DNA of 7,669 bases from Gammaproteobacteria bacterium (GCA_018814965.1 JAHIYS010000232.1:1-7669); one strand, 5' to 3'. Positions 1-6,870 are shown, numbered from the stretch's first letter. Made by a program: numbers and translations. The notes: generated by a model not told the origin, from the letters alone.

Positions 1-100
1 GCTCATTATCCACACGAATTCTTGGGGCAACACCACTAGAAAGATGTAAATCTGACCCATGATGCAATACCAAATGCTTTAACAATTCATCTATATTCAT
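1..100 (-). CDS. pilT: PilT-type type IV pilus retraction ATPase, N-terminal fragment
   Basis: Only the first 33 codons lie in the window; the gene continues off the left edge. The peptide begins MNIDELLKHLVLHHGSDLHL and continues through SSGVAPRIRVDNE. This is the opening of the PilT family: a short helix, then the conserved GASDLHLS-like strand and the P-x-hydrophobic-R-V-(D/N)-G/N-type turn. PilT is a cytoplasmic hexameric ATPase that powers pilus retraction at the inner membrane; its Walker motifs would be outside the window. The start codon is preceded by an AGGAT-like ribosome binding site about 9 nt upstream. The gene is divergent from the pilin gene at 389, which supports a type IV pilus role. 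PilU is a paralogue with a similar start, but the SDLHLS wording favours PilT. Confidence 0.85.
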   Translation of the reverse strand, partial: MNIDELLKHLVLHHGSDLHLSSGVAPRIRVDNE

Positions 101-125
101 TATATTATCCTAAACGCACCTTCTC

Positions 126-152
126 ATTACATACAGACCAGCACCAAGTCAA
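126..152 (-). promoter_or_regulatory. Candidate sigma70 promoter for the pilT-type gene
   Basis: On the minus strand, TTGACT (152-147) is followed after 15 nt by TGTAAT (131-126). Each box matches the sigma70 consensus at 5 of 6 positions. The spacer is shorter than the usual 16-18 nt, so this is only a candidate. It would give a leader of roughly 20 nt before the start codon at 100. The rest of 101-388 holds no gene I can see. It also contains a perfect TATAAT at 207-212 on the plus strand, without a convincing -35 box, which could serve the pilin gene. Confidence 0.3.
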
Positions 153-388
153 TCAGGAGCAATTTTAAAAGATTCCCACCCGGTAAAATAGAGCTAGCAA
201 CCTACTTATAATACCAAAAATTTAATTGTTTTTTAAGCTAAAATCAGTTATTATTTCAAGCTCCAGTGTGTAAGAAAAACATACAGATGTGGACATGACC
301 TATAAGTTTGAACCATGCTCATGTAACTGGCATTAACATAAAGTTTTTGTTAATTAATTTTTGATGAACCTATAAAAGGAGCTTCTTA

Positions 389-820
389 ATGAAAAGACTT
401 AAAGGTTTTACCTTAATCGAATTGATTATTGTTATTATAATCCTCGGTATCTTAGCTGCGTATGCTGTACCCAAATATATGAGCGTCGATAAAGAAGCGC
501 GCATATCCGTAATAAAAGGTCTTGAAGGCAGTGTTCGCACCGCATCAGAGATGGTTCATGCTTTAGCTATCGCAAAAAATGCAACCACTTCTGTTAACAT
601 AGGAACAAGTAATGTTAACGTAGATAGCACCAGTAAATACCCGGTAGCAACAGCTGTTGGAATTAGCGCAGCATTGACCGATACTTCAGGTTTCACCGCT
701 GCAAATGCTGGAAACGTAATGAACTATACATTAACCGGCACCACTGCTAACACATGTACAGTAACTTATGACGTATCAACCACACCACCGTCAATCAGTA
801 GGACAGAAACCGGCTGTTAA
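389..820 (+). CDS. Type IVa major-type pilin, MshA-like, with N-X-T sequons
   Basis: This is a 143-residue prepilin, the subunit of a type IV pilus. It has a six-residue basic leader (MKRLKG), then mature F1-T-L-I-E5. Prepilin peptidase would cut after G6 and methylate F7; E11 (mature E5) is the conserved assembly glutamate. A hydrophobic helix follows, with the typical P28 (mature P22). The segment APK-like VPKYMSVDKEAR...GLEGSVRTA resembles MSHA pilins (MshA: APKFxNLQxDAR...GLKGA). Cys123 and Cys143 at the C-terminus would close the D-region disulfide. Two N-glycosylation sequons are present, N64-A-T and N112-Y-T, plus a weak N121-T-C. The start is fixed by AGGAGC at 377-382, 6 nt upstream. 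The gene lies between divergent pilT and an STT3 oligosaccharyltransferase, and a strong terminator follows it. Pilin class is confident; the MshA subtype and the glycosylation are inferred. Confidence 0.9.
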   Translation: MKRLKGFTLIELIIVIIILGILAAYAVPKYMSVDKEARISVIKGLEGSVRTASEMVHALAIAKNATTSVNIGTSNVNVDSTSKYPVATAVGISAALTDTSGFTAANAGNVMNYTLTGTTANTCTVTYDVSTTPPSISRTETGC

Positions 821-851
821 TGACTTGTTGTTGACTGTATTGTTTTGCCCT

Positions 852-889
852 AAAAACCCACAAATCACAAAATGGTTTGTGGGTTTTTT
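852..889 (+). terminator. Strong intrinsic terminator after the pilin gene
   Basis: The stem pairs 852-866 with 874-888: 15 pairs including one G-T wobble, built around CCCAC/GTGGG, with a 7-nt loop (867-873). It ends in a six-T run at 884-889. It lies 32 nt after the pilin stop and 43 nt before the STT3 start. It should end most pilin transcripts and leave STT3 dependent on read-through or on its own promoter. The A-run on the left arm means it could also work in the opposite direction. Confidence 0.85.
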
Positions 890-892
890 AAT

Positions 893-923
893 TTGTACTC
901 CAGATCTAAACTAAGAATATAAA
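893..923 (+). promoter_or_regulatory. Weak candidate promoter for the STT3 gene
   Basis: TTGTAC (893-898) and TATAAA (918-923) are separated by 19 nt, which is longer than usual. If used, transcription would begin within a few bases of the ATG at 932, giving an almost leaderless message. That would agree with the lack of a clear Shine-Dalgarno sequence before this start. The match is weak in such AT-rich DNA and could be chance. Confidence 0.2.
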
Positions 924-931
924 TTAAAGAT

Positions 932-3517
932 ATGCCAAATATGTCTAATAAAAATTTCAATCTCATCCCTGAAGATAACTTTAGACAAGCACTGTTACTT
1001 ATAATCTTTGCTATTGCTATGTTTTTTATTCGCACCATTATTATTTCCCCCCTAGTATTTACTGATTGGCCAGGAGAGCATGGTAATTTTGTGAATTTTT
1101 CAGCAGATGATGCTGTATACCATATGCGGCTGGTACATAACACCATCCACCACTTCCCATGGCGAGTATTTTTTGATCCATTTACCCACTTTCCTTATGG
1201 CAATCAAATCCATTTTGGCCCATTATTTACACTTATCATTGCAGCTGCAGCTTTAATTGCTGGCCTAGGAAACCCCTCGCCTGAGTTAGTAAACATTGTA
1301 GGAGCATATACCCCCGTTATAATGGGGATATTATGTTTACTTCCCGTCTACTTTATTGCCCGTAAAATTGCAGGAAAAAAAGCAGCTATAATCACCGCAT
1401 TTATTTTTACTTTTTTACCAGGAGCATTCCTCCAGCGTTCGGCATTAGGATTTACAGATCACCATGTTGCGGAAGTTTTATTTTCAACAACTACAATAGC
1501 CTTTTTAATTTATGCCATCGACGGCATTAAGTCTCTAAAATCTACCCTAGTCTATGGATTGTTTGCTGGCGTCACATTTGGCTTGTTTATTTTAATATGG
1601 CCTGCGGCCTTAATGTTTGGAGCGATTTTTTTAATATTTTTTATTGCCCGATTAATTATTAATCTCTTAAAAGATAATCCCACCAAACACCTGTTACCCT
1701 TGGCAATCATACTTTACGGCATTCCAGCAATAATGGTATTACCCTTTGCGTTAATGAATCCTCATTTTGAGTTAATGTATTATTCTCTAACCCAACCTGT
1801 AATCCTCATTGCTATGGCAGCAGCATTTGCTATTTGCTACATCACTCACACTCTTTGCAAAAAAACACAACTAACTAAAGATCTATACTCAATTATTATT
1901 GTTATCATATTTGCTTTAATAGTCATTATTTTGCACCTCTGTGCCCCAAAGCTTTCGATTGTAATACAAGATGGCTGTAAATTATTATTTGAACCAACCC
2001 CAGGAATGAAAACAGTTTCAGAAGTACGCCCTTCTATAATCGGCCAAAACAGCGATGAATTTACGATAGTACTATTTTGGGGTACTTATTTTTGGTCTAT
2101 GTTGCTTGTGGTAATTGGCTTCGGACATTTATGCTATCGTGCTTATAAAAACATCAATACTATAGAGATTCTTTTATTAATCTGGAGCACAACAATTATT
2201 CTAGCCTCAATTGCGCAGTGCCGTTTTAATTATTATTTGGCAACTAATGTTGCCATTCTTGCCGGCTGTTACTGCATAACCCCCTTCTTTGATTTTATGA
2301 GCAGTTTGGTTTTTAAAAGAAAGTTCTATCTAAAACTACAAAAAGCTATCATTTACACGCTCTTTTGTTTTTTCGTTCTACTTATAATCGATCCTATTTT
2401 AATGTTTTTAATCGATAAAACCATGCCTGGCGGACTCCAAATCAGTCGTGAATGGTATAACACTTATATGTGGTTAAAAAAACATACTCCTGATCCTCAA
2501 GGGAAGATTATTGATAAAGATTTTAATTATGCTGCTGGACACTACCCTATTCCTCAAAATCCAAACGCTACATATCAATATCCCAAGAGTGCATATAGCA
2601 TAATGGCATGGTGGGAAATTGGCCATCAACTAACATATATTGCCGAACGGATACCTAATTCAAATCCTTTTCAAGTAGGAATTATTGAAAAAGATAATAA
2701 CACAGGCGCAGCGCTTTTTTTTACTAGCTCTGATGAGAAAAAAGCTGTTAAAAATCTTAATGATGTAGGATCAAGGTATGTTCTTATTGATAGCAAAACA
2801 GCCAATAGAATTGAGGGAATAGGAATTTGGACCAACGATACTAAAGGTTGGACTAAATCCATGAAGACACAATTAGCATTACCACCAAAAAAACTAAATC
2901 TTGAAGTTCTGGTTGATTCAGAAAAATTTTTACAATCTATGCTGTATCGCCTTTACTATAAAGATACAAATGGCTTAGAACATTTCCGCCTAATCTATGA
3001 ATCTGATGGTGATTATTTGGTTATTCTTAGACGCGCCCTATTTAAACCAAAGTTTCATGCTGATTTTATGCAAATCTCTTTTAATAAGTATGATACATCT
3101 TTAAAGAATGCCCGCATTATCAATGAGATAGTTTGGGCTGACAAAGAAAAAACCATTTTAGCCTACCAAGCACGCCCCCCAGCTAAAAACATAAAAGTTT
3201 TTGAAAAAGTAAAAGGGGCAACAATAAGTGGGGCAGTATCAAAAAACATAGCAAACCAAACTAAAATCACTTTAACTTTAAAACTTAAAACAAAATACAA
3301 CCGCATTTTTACTTACAAGCAAACTGGTATTGTAACTAAAGGCAGATATAAATTTGTAGTACCATATCCCACTACCCCAATGACTGGAGATAACTACAGC
3401 TATGATATTAAACCGATTGGCGATTACCAAATAAAGGCTGAGGCTCAAATCATAAAGATCTCTGTCACTGAAGAAGATGTCATGCAAGGCAAAAACATCA
3501 ATATAAATATTTTTTAA
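932..3517 (+). CDS. STT3-family oligosaccharyltransferase, archaeal AglB-like
   Basis: This 861-residue membrane protein is predicted to transfer a glycan from a polyprenyl-phosphate carrier to Asn in N-X-S/T sequons on the periplasmic face. Residues 18-495 hold about 13 membrane helices; 500-861 is a soluble C-terminal domain. Visible STT3 hallmarks are: the first acidic motif D59-D60-A-V-Y-H in the first external loop; D176-H-H with E181 (GFTDHHVAE); the external-loop-5 motif T361-V-S-E364; R431 in QCRFNYY, probably binding the lipid phosphate; and W560-W-E-I-G564 in place of canonical WWDYG. The text after it (AERIPNSNPFQ) and the C-terminal part (FEKVKGATISG, later VPYPTTPMTGD and a VTEEDVMQG ending) resemble archaeal AglB, not PglB. 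The soluble domain itself has sequons at N545, N589, N635 and N775. The start is uncertain: no good ribosome site precedes 932, and ATG at 941 is possible. Its position after the pilin suggests pilin glycosylation. The family is confident; substrate and glycan are inferred. Confidence 0.92.
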   Translation: MPNMSNKNFNLIPEDNFRQALLLIIFAIAMFFIRTIIISPLVFTDWPGEHGNFVNFSADDAVYHMRLVHNTIHHFPWRVFFDPFTHFPYGNQIHFGPLFTLIIAAAALIAGLGNPSPELVNIVGAYTPVIMGILCLLPVYFIARKIAGKKAAIITAFIFTFLPGAFLQRSALGFTDHHVAEVLFSTTTIAFLIYAIDGIKSLKSTLVYGLFAGVTFGLFILIWPAALMFGAIFLIFFIARLIINLLKDNPTKHLLPLAIILYGIPAIMVLPFALMNPHFELMYYSLTQPVILIAMAAAFAICYITHTLCKKTQLTKDLYSIIIVIIFALIVIILHLCAPKLSIVIQDGCKLLFEPTPGMKTVSEVRPSIIGQNSDEFTIVLFWGTYFWSMLLVVIGFGHLCYRAYKNINTIEILLLIWSTTIILASIAQCRFNYYLATNVAILAGCYCITPFFDFMSSLVFKRKFYLKLQKAIIYTLFCFFVLLIIDPILMFLIDKTMPGGLQISREWYNTYMWLKKHTPDPQGKIIDKDFNYAAGHYPIPQNPNATYQYPKSAYSIMAWWEIGHQLTYIAERIPNSNPFQVGIIEKDNNTGAALFFTSSDEKKAVKNLNDVGSRYVLIDSKTANRIEGIGIWTNDTKGWTKSMKTQLALPPKKLNLEVLVDSEKFLQSMLYRLYYKDTNGLEHFRLIYESDGDYLVILRRALFKPKFHADFMQISFNKYDTSLKNARIINEIVWADKEKTILAYQARPPAKNIKVFEKVKGATISGAVSKNIANQTKITLTLKLKTKYNRIFTYKQTGIVTKGRYKFVVPYPTTPMTGDNYSYDIKPIGDYQIKAEAQIIKISVTEEDVMQGKNININIF

Positions 3518-3601
3518 TTCATCGCACAAGATCTCTTTGATTTTAAACATATTTTAATTCATGGTGATTAATCCCCTATTCCAGAATACCGAAAAATCTA
3601 G

Positions 3602-3607
3602 TATGAT
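3602..3607 (+). promoter_or_regulatory. Candidate -10 box ahead of the DUF155-kbl-tdh cluster
   Basis: TATGAT lies 66 nt before the DUF155 start, in the 155-nt spacer after STT3. No good -35 box sits at 16-18 nt; the best is ATTCCA at 3578-3583, matching 3 of 6. I see no hairpin terminator after STT3, so read-through from STT3 is also possible. The spacer also holds an 11-bp direct repeat, TTTTAATTCAT, at 3512-3522 and 3552-3562, the first copy overlapping the STT3 stop codon. Confidence 0.25.
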
Positions 3608-3672
3608 CTCTCTAAATTTATGAATCGTAACCACCAAATGAACAGAAGAAATCTAATGCTTAGGAAGAAATA

Positions 3673-4473
3673 ATGCGCTGTAGCTCCTTTTGCCAGACCG
3701 AAAGATATCGCCTAGGGCCGATAGCGAACTTTTTTCGCAATAGCGGACATACAATAAAACAGCAGCGCAAAGTACTACATATATCCCACCCCTCAAAAGA
3801 ATATGATGTTTTTATTTTTTCTTATGGCTGTCTTGTCGCCTGGGGTCTAAAAAATCAAGAAGAAAAACAATTTCTTGAGCAATTGAAGTCATTTGCTATT
3901 AATCAACTCCCTAACATTGAAATTGATAGATTTATTTATCGTTATGGCAATCATGTCGAAATGTCCACCCATGAACGATTCAATATAGACATAATTATTT
4001 TGGAATCGGATAACGCTCAATTAAAACTAGCCCTTTCTTATGGTTTAGCTCAATCGATTCAATTAGAATCATATGAAAGTTCGGTACAAAAAACCATAGA
4101 GGAAAACTCTCATTACCCCGATGAATTAGCCAAAAAAGGCAGAATATCTCTTTCTCAAAAGGAGATCTCCCGTCGCATGGGTCAAATCTTTTTAGCACGA
4201 AACTATATCAATTTAAATAGCGAATACTTAGCAGCTCCTGAATACTTTTGGGAACACCCAAGCTTTGAAGATCACTACAACATGTGTGAGAAATTTCTTG
4301 ATATCCCAAGAAGGGTAAAAACTCTCAACCAAAAACTTGATGTTTTGCACGAATTATTTGATATGCTAACCGGGCAATTACAGCACCGGCATTCAAATAT
4401 GCTTGAAATAATAATTATTGCTTTAATTGCTTTTGAAATTATTATAACCCTTGTATCTAAAATAAATTTTTAA
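3673..4473 (+). CDS. RMND1/RMD1 family (DUF155) membrane-anchored protein
   Basis: This 266-residue protein carries the full DUF155 pattern. The N-terminus MRCSSFC...VLHI leads into DVFIFSYG (45-52) with VAWG. It continues with the K-L-A-L-S-Y-G-L-A-Q-S stretch near 117-128, PEYFWE (189-194) and LDIPRRV...LNQKLDVL (209-225). One C-terminal membrane helix spans about 243-262. The bulk of the protein is probably cytoplasmic and tail-anchored to the inner membrane. The mitochondrial relative RMND1 is needed for mitochondrial translation, but the bacterial function is not known to me. An AGGAAG ribosome site at 3662-3667 supports this start. Its TAA stop overlaps the AAGGAG ribosome site of kbl, and the genes are 11 nt apart, so translation and transcription are probably coupled to the threonine-degradation genes. 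Confidence 0.9.
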   Translation: MRCSSFCQTERYRLGPIANFFRNSGHTIKQQRKVLHISHPSKEYDVFIFSYGCLVAWGLKNQEEKQFLEQLKSFAINQLPNIEIDRFIYRYGNHVEMSTHERFNIDIIILESDNAQLKLALSYGLAQSIQLESYESSVQKTIEENSHYPDELAKKGRISLSQKEISRRMGQIFLARNYINLNSEYLAAPEYFWEHPSFEDHYNMCEKFLDIPRRVKTLNQKLDVLHELFDMLTGQLQHRHSNMLEIIIIALIAFEIIITLVSKINF

Positions 4474-4484
4474 GGAGCGACTTT

Positions 4485-5675
4485 ATGCCAAATAAATTTT
4501 ACGACCACCTAACAGAAGAACTTAAAAAACTACAGGAAAATGGACTTTATAAACAAGAGCGCATAATAACCTCCCCCCAAGCAGCAACAATTAAAACCTC
4601 CGGCGGCATTCCGGTAATTAATATGTGTGCCAACAATTACCTGGGATTGGCGAACCACCCTGACCTCGTTGCTACAGCAAAAAAGTCTTTAGATACTTAT
4701 GGCTTTGGCTTATCATCAGTACGCTTTATTTGCGGCACTCAAAACATCCATAAAGAATTAGAGAAACGTATGAGCAAATTTTTAGGAATGGAAGACACCA
4801 TTCTTTACTCATCTTGCTTTGATGCCAATGGTGGTTTATTTGAGACCATACTCGATCCAGAAGATGCCATAATCAGCGATAGTTTGAATCATGCTAGTAT
4901 CATTGATGGGATTAGATTATGCAAAGCACAAAGATTTCGCTATAGCAATAACGATATGGCGGATTTAGAGTTAAAACTTAAAGAAGCTAATAATTGCCGC
5001 TACAAAATGATTGTTACTGATGGTGTGTTTTCTATGGATGGGACGATCGCTAACCTACCAGCAATCTGTGAATTAGCCGGACGCTATAATGCCATGGTAA
5101 TAGTAGATGATTCCCATGCAGTTGGCTTTATGGGGGAAAAAGGTAAAGGTACTCCTGAATACCATAACGTAATGGATAAAGTAGATATTATTACAGGTAC
5201 TTTAGGTAAAGCATTAGGCGGAGCATCTGGCGGCTACACGAGCGGCAAGAAAGAAGTAATAGATTGGTTGCGACAAAAATCCAGACCATATCTATTTTCA
5301 AACACTTTAGCGCCAGTAATTGCTGCAACCTCAATTAAAGTTTTAGACTTACTTGAAACCAGTGATGACTTAAGATTAAAGCTAAAAGATAACGCAGCGT
5401 ATTTCAGAAAAGGTTTAACAGAACTTGGATTTAACATTGTCCCTGGAACACATCCAATTATTCCGGTAATGCTGGGTGAAGCTAGACTAGCAAAATCTAT
5501 GGCAGACAAACTATTAGATGAAGGGATTTACGTAATTAGCTTCTCTTATCCGGTTGTTCCACAAGGCAAAGCACGTATTCGTACTCAAGTATCTGCAGCT
5601 CACAGTAGAGAACAGCTAGATAAGGCGTTGAATGCCTTTAGCAAAATTGGCAAAGCTTTAGAAATAATTAACTAA
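4485..5675 (+). CDS. kbl: 2-amino-3-ketobutyrate CoA ligase (glycine C-acetyltransferase)
   Basis: This cytoplasmic PLP enzyme cleaves 2-amino-3-ketobutyrate with CoA to glycine and acetyl-CoA, the second step of threonine degradation. It is 396 residues, against about 398 in E. coli. Family marks in order: NMCANNYLGLANHP (47-59); SVRFICGTQ..H.ELE, a substrate/cofactor loop; N135-H136-A137 (SLNHASI), where His stacks on PLP; D208-D-S-H (VDDSHAVGF), where Asp contacts the pyridine nitrogen; and K242 in GTLGKALGGASGG, the Schiff-base lysine. R364 and R366 lie in the C-terminal substrate-binding region. Other alpha-oxoamine synthases (BioF, HemA, SPT) share the fold, but the wording and the tdh neighbour identify Kbl. 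The AAGGAG at 4472-4477 sets the start. tdh follows after 15 nt, as in the E. coli kbl-tdh operon. Confidence 0.97.
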   Translation: MPNKFYDHLTEELKKLQENGLYKQERIITSPQAATIKTSGGIPVINMCANNYLGLANHPDLVATAKKSLDTYGFGLSSVRFICGTQNIHKELEKRMSKFLGMEDTILYSSCFDANGGLFETILDPEDAIISDSLNHASIIDGIRLCKAQRFRYSNNDMADLELKLKEANNCRYKMIVTDGVFSMDGTIANLPAICELAGRYNAMVIVDDSHAVGFMGEKGKGTPEYHNVMDKVDIITGTLGKALGGASGGYTSGKKEVIDWLRQKSRPYLFSNTLAPVIAATSIKVLDLLETSDDLRLKLKDNAAYFRKGLTELGFNIVPGTHPIIPVMLGEARLAKSMADKLLDEGIYVISFSYPVVPQGKARIRTQVSAAHSREQLDKALNAFSKIGKALEIIN

Positions 5676-5690
5676 CTTAGGGGGAATAAA

Positions 5691-6716
5691 ATGAAATCAC
5701 TAGCAAAATTAAAAAGAGCTCCTGGTCTATGGCAACAAGATGCCCCTATGCCAGAAATAGGACCAAGCGATGTTTTAATTAAAATCAAAAAAACTGCAAT
5801 TTGTGGCACAGACCTCCATATTTATAACTGGGATGAATGGGCGCAAAAAGTCATACCCGTCCCAATGATTATCGGCCATGAATTCGTTGGTGAGATAGCT
5901 AATGTAGGCGAAGAGGTCAAGAATTTTAAAATAGGTGATCGCGTATCTGGCGAGGGGCATATTTCGTGCGGTATTTGCCGTAACTGTAAAGCTGGACGTA
6001 GACATTTATGCCGTAAAAATGTTGGCGTAGGTGTCACAAGACAAGGGTGTTTTGCTGAGTATTTATCGATACCAGCAGTAAACGCCTATCCTATCCCTCC
6101 ACAAATTTCAGATGATTATGCATCTGTTCTTGATCCTCTTGGAAATGCTGCTCATGTCGCATTCTCATTTGATCTTATAGGTGAAGATGTATTAATTACT
6201 GGCGCCGGTCCCATTGGATTGATGTCAGCAGTTATTGCAAGACATGTTGGAGCACGCCATGTTGTTATTACAGACATAAACGATTACCGTCTTGATATTG
6301 CTCGTAAACTTGGATTTCCTCAAGCAATCAATACCAAACATGACACCGTAGAAAAAGCGATGAAAGATCTTGGCATGACCGAGGGGTTTGATGTTGGTTT
6401 TGAAATGTCAGGAAATCCACAAGCATTTAATATGATGTTACAAAACATGAATCATGCTGGGAAAATTGCTCTTTTAGGATTTTTACCACAATCAACCACA
6501 ATAGATTGGAATCAGATCATTCTTAAGGGTTTAATTGTCAAAGGGATCTATGGTCGGGAAATGTTTGAGACCTGGTATAAAATGATCGCTCTTTTACAAA
6601 ATGGTTTAAATATTGATCCAATTATCACCCATCGCTTCCCTGCAGATGATTTCGAAAAAGGGTTTGAAGTAATGAACTCTGGTAAAAGCGGCAAAGTTAT
6701 TTTAGATTGGACTTAA
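5691..6716 (+). CDS. tdh: L-threonine 3-dehydrogenase, zinc-dependent
   Basis: This cytoplasmic enzyme oxidises L-threonine with NAD+ to 2-amino-3-ketobutyrate, which Kbl then uses. It is 341 residues, the standard length for the medium-chain dehydrogenase form. Catalytic-zinc residues C38 (ICGTD, with T40) and H63-E64 (IGHEFVGE) are present. H90 in the GEGH motif is a known threonine dehydrogenase feature, and the structural-zinc cysteines are C93, C96, C99 and C107. The nucleotide fold has GAGPIG (171-176), with D195 ending the second strand, which fits NAD rather than NADP. The ribosome site is GGGGGA at 5680-5685. It is last in the DUF155-kbl-tdh cluster; the repeat element begins 14 nt after its stop codon. 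All key residues are intact. Confidence 0.97.
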   Translation: MKSLAKLKRAPGLWQQDAPMPEIGPSDVLIKIKKTAICGTDLHIYNWDEWAQKVIPVPMIIGHEFVGEIANVGEEVKNFKIGDRVSGEGHISCGICRNCKAGRRHLCRKNVGVGVTRQGCFAEYLSIPAVNAYPIPPQISDDYASVLDPLGNAAHVAFSFDLIGEDVLITGAGPIGLMSAVIARHVGARHVVITDINDYRLDIARKLGFPQAINTKHDTVEKAMKDLGMTEGFDVGFEMSGNPQAFNMMLQNMNHAGKIALLGFLPQSTTIDWNQIILKGLIVKGIYGREMFETWYKMIALLQNGLNIDPIITHRFPADDFEKGFEVMNSGKSGKVILDWT

Positions 6717-6730
6717 GCTAAGAGAATTGG

Positions 6731-6744
6731 GGTCAAGTCTTGAA
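6731..6744 (+). repeat. Left terminal inverted repeat
   Basis: The sequence is GGTCAAGTCTTGAA. It pairs with 7023-7036 in inverted orientation with one mismatch. Its inner part TCAAG-T-CTTGA (6733-6743) is itself a perfect palindrome around a central T. Confidence 0.6.
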
Positions 6745-6794
6745 TTGTTCTATCCCTGGATTGCCACGCTTACTTCGTAAGCTCGCAATGACGC
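6738..6794 (+). repeat. 57-bp direct repeat, copy 1, with a nested palindrome
   Basis: It is identical to 6914-6970 except at one base (A6760 versus G6936), at an offset of 176 bp. It contains an outer inverted pair ATTGC (6760-6764) / GCAAT (6785-6789) and an inner hairpin GCTTAC / GTAAGC (6768-6773 and 6777-6782) with a TTC loop. The near identity implies recent duplication or gene conversion. Confidence 0.9.
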
Positions 6795-6798
6795 TTTT
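6760..6798 (+). terminator. Possible terminator for the tdh transcript
   Basis: The nested hairpin of repeat copy 1 (6760-6789) is followed by GACGC and a four-T run. It is the first stable hairpin after the tdh stop codon and could end the DUF155-kbl-tdh transcript. The T-run is short and set back from the stem, so termination here is only plausible. Confidence 0.3.
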
Positions 6799-6836
6799 GT
6801 TGATATGGCAAGACTGATTAAATTTAAGGTTTTGCT

Positions 6837-6870
6837 GTCATTGCGAGGAGCGTAGCGACGAAGCAATCCA
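6837..6870 (-). repeat. Inverted, diverged copy of the palindromic repeat
   Basis: Read on the minus strand it is TGGATTGC, a 15-bp core, then CTCGCAATGAC. The two arms match exactly those of repeat copy 1 (6757-6792), but the core differs in sequence and length (15 versus 17 bp). Arms of the GGATTGCTTCG...CGCAATGAC type are familiar to me as dispersed palindromic repeats in several bacterial genomes. Confidence 0.8.

Noticed and set aside
293..324. ACATGA/TCATGT inverted pair upstream of the pilin as an operator
   Set aside because: Only 6 bp per arm with a 20-nt gap in AT-rich DNA; easily chance.
329..347. Sigma54-type promoter before the pilin (GG at 329-330)
   Set aside because: The GG is not followed by GC at the required 10-nt spacing, so the -24/-12 pattern is absent.
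357..376. TATAAA at 371-376 as the pilin -10 box
   Set aside because: It abuts the ribosome binding site at 377-382, so transcription from it would start past the ribosome site.
865..1146. 93-codon minus-strand frame over the terminator and STT3 start
   Set aside because: It runs through the terminator hairpin and is antisense to a well-supported STT3 N-terminus; no recognisable motifs.
5775..6037. Two overlapping minus-strand frames inside tdh
   Set aside because: Both are antisense shadows of the zinc-binding region of tdh, whose key residues are all intact.
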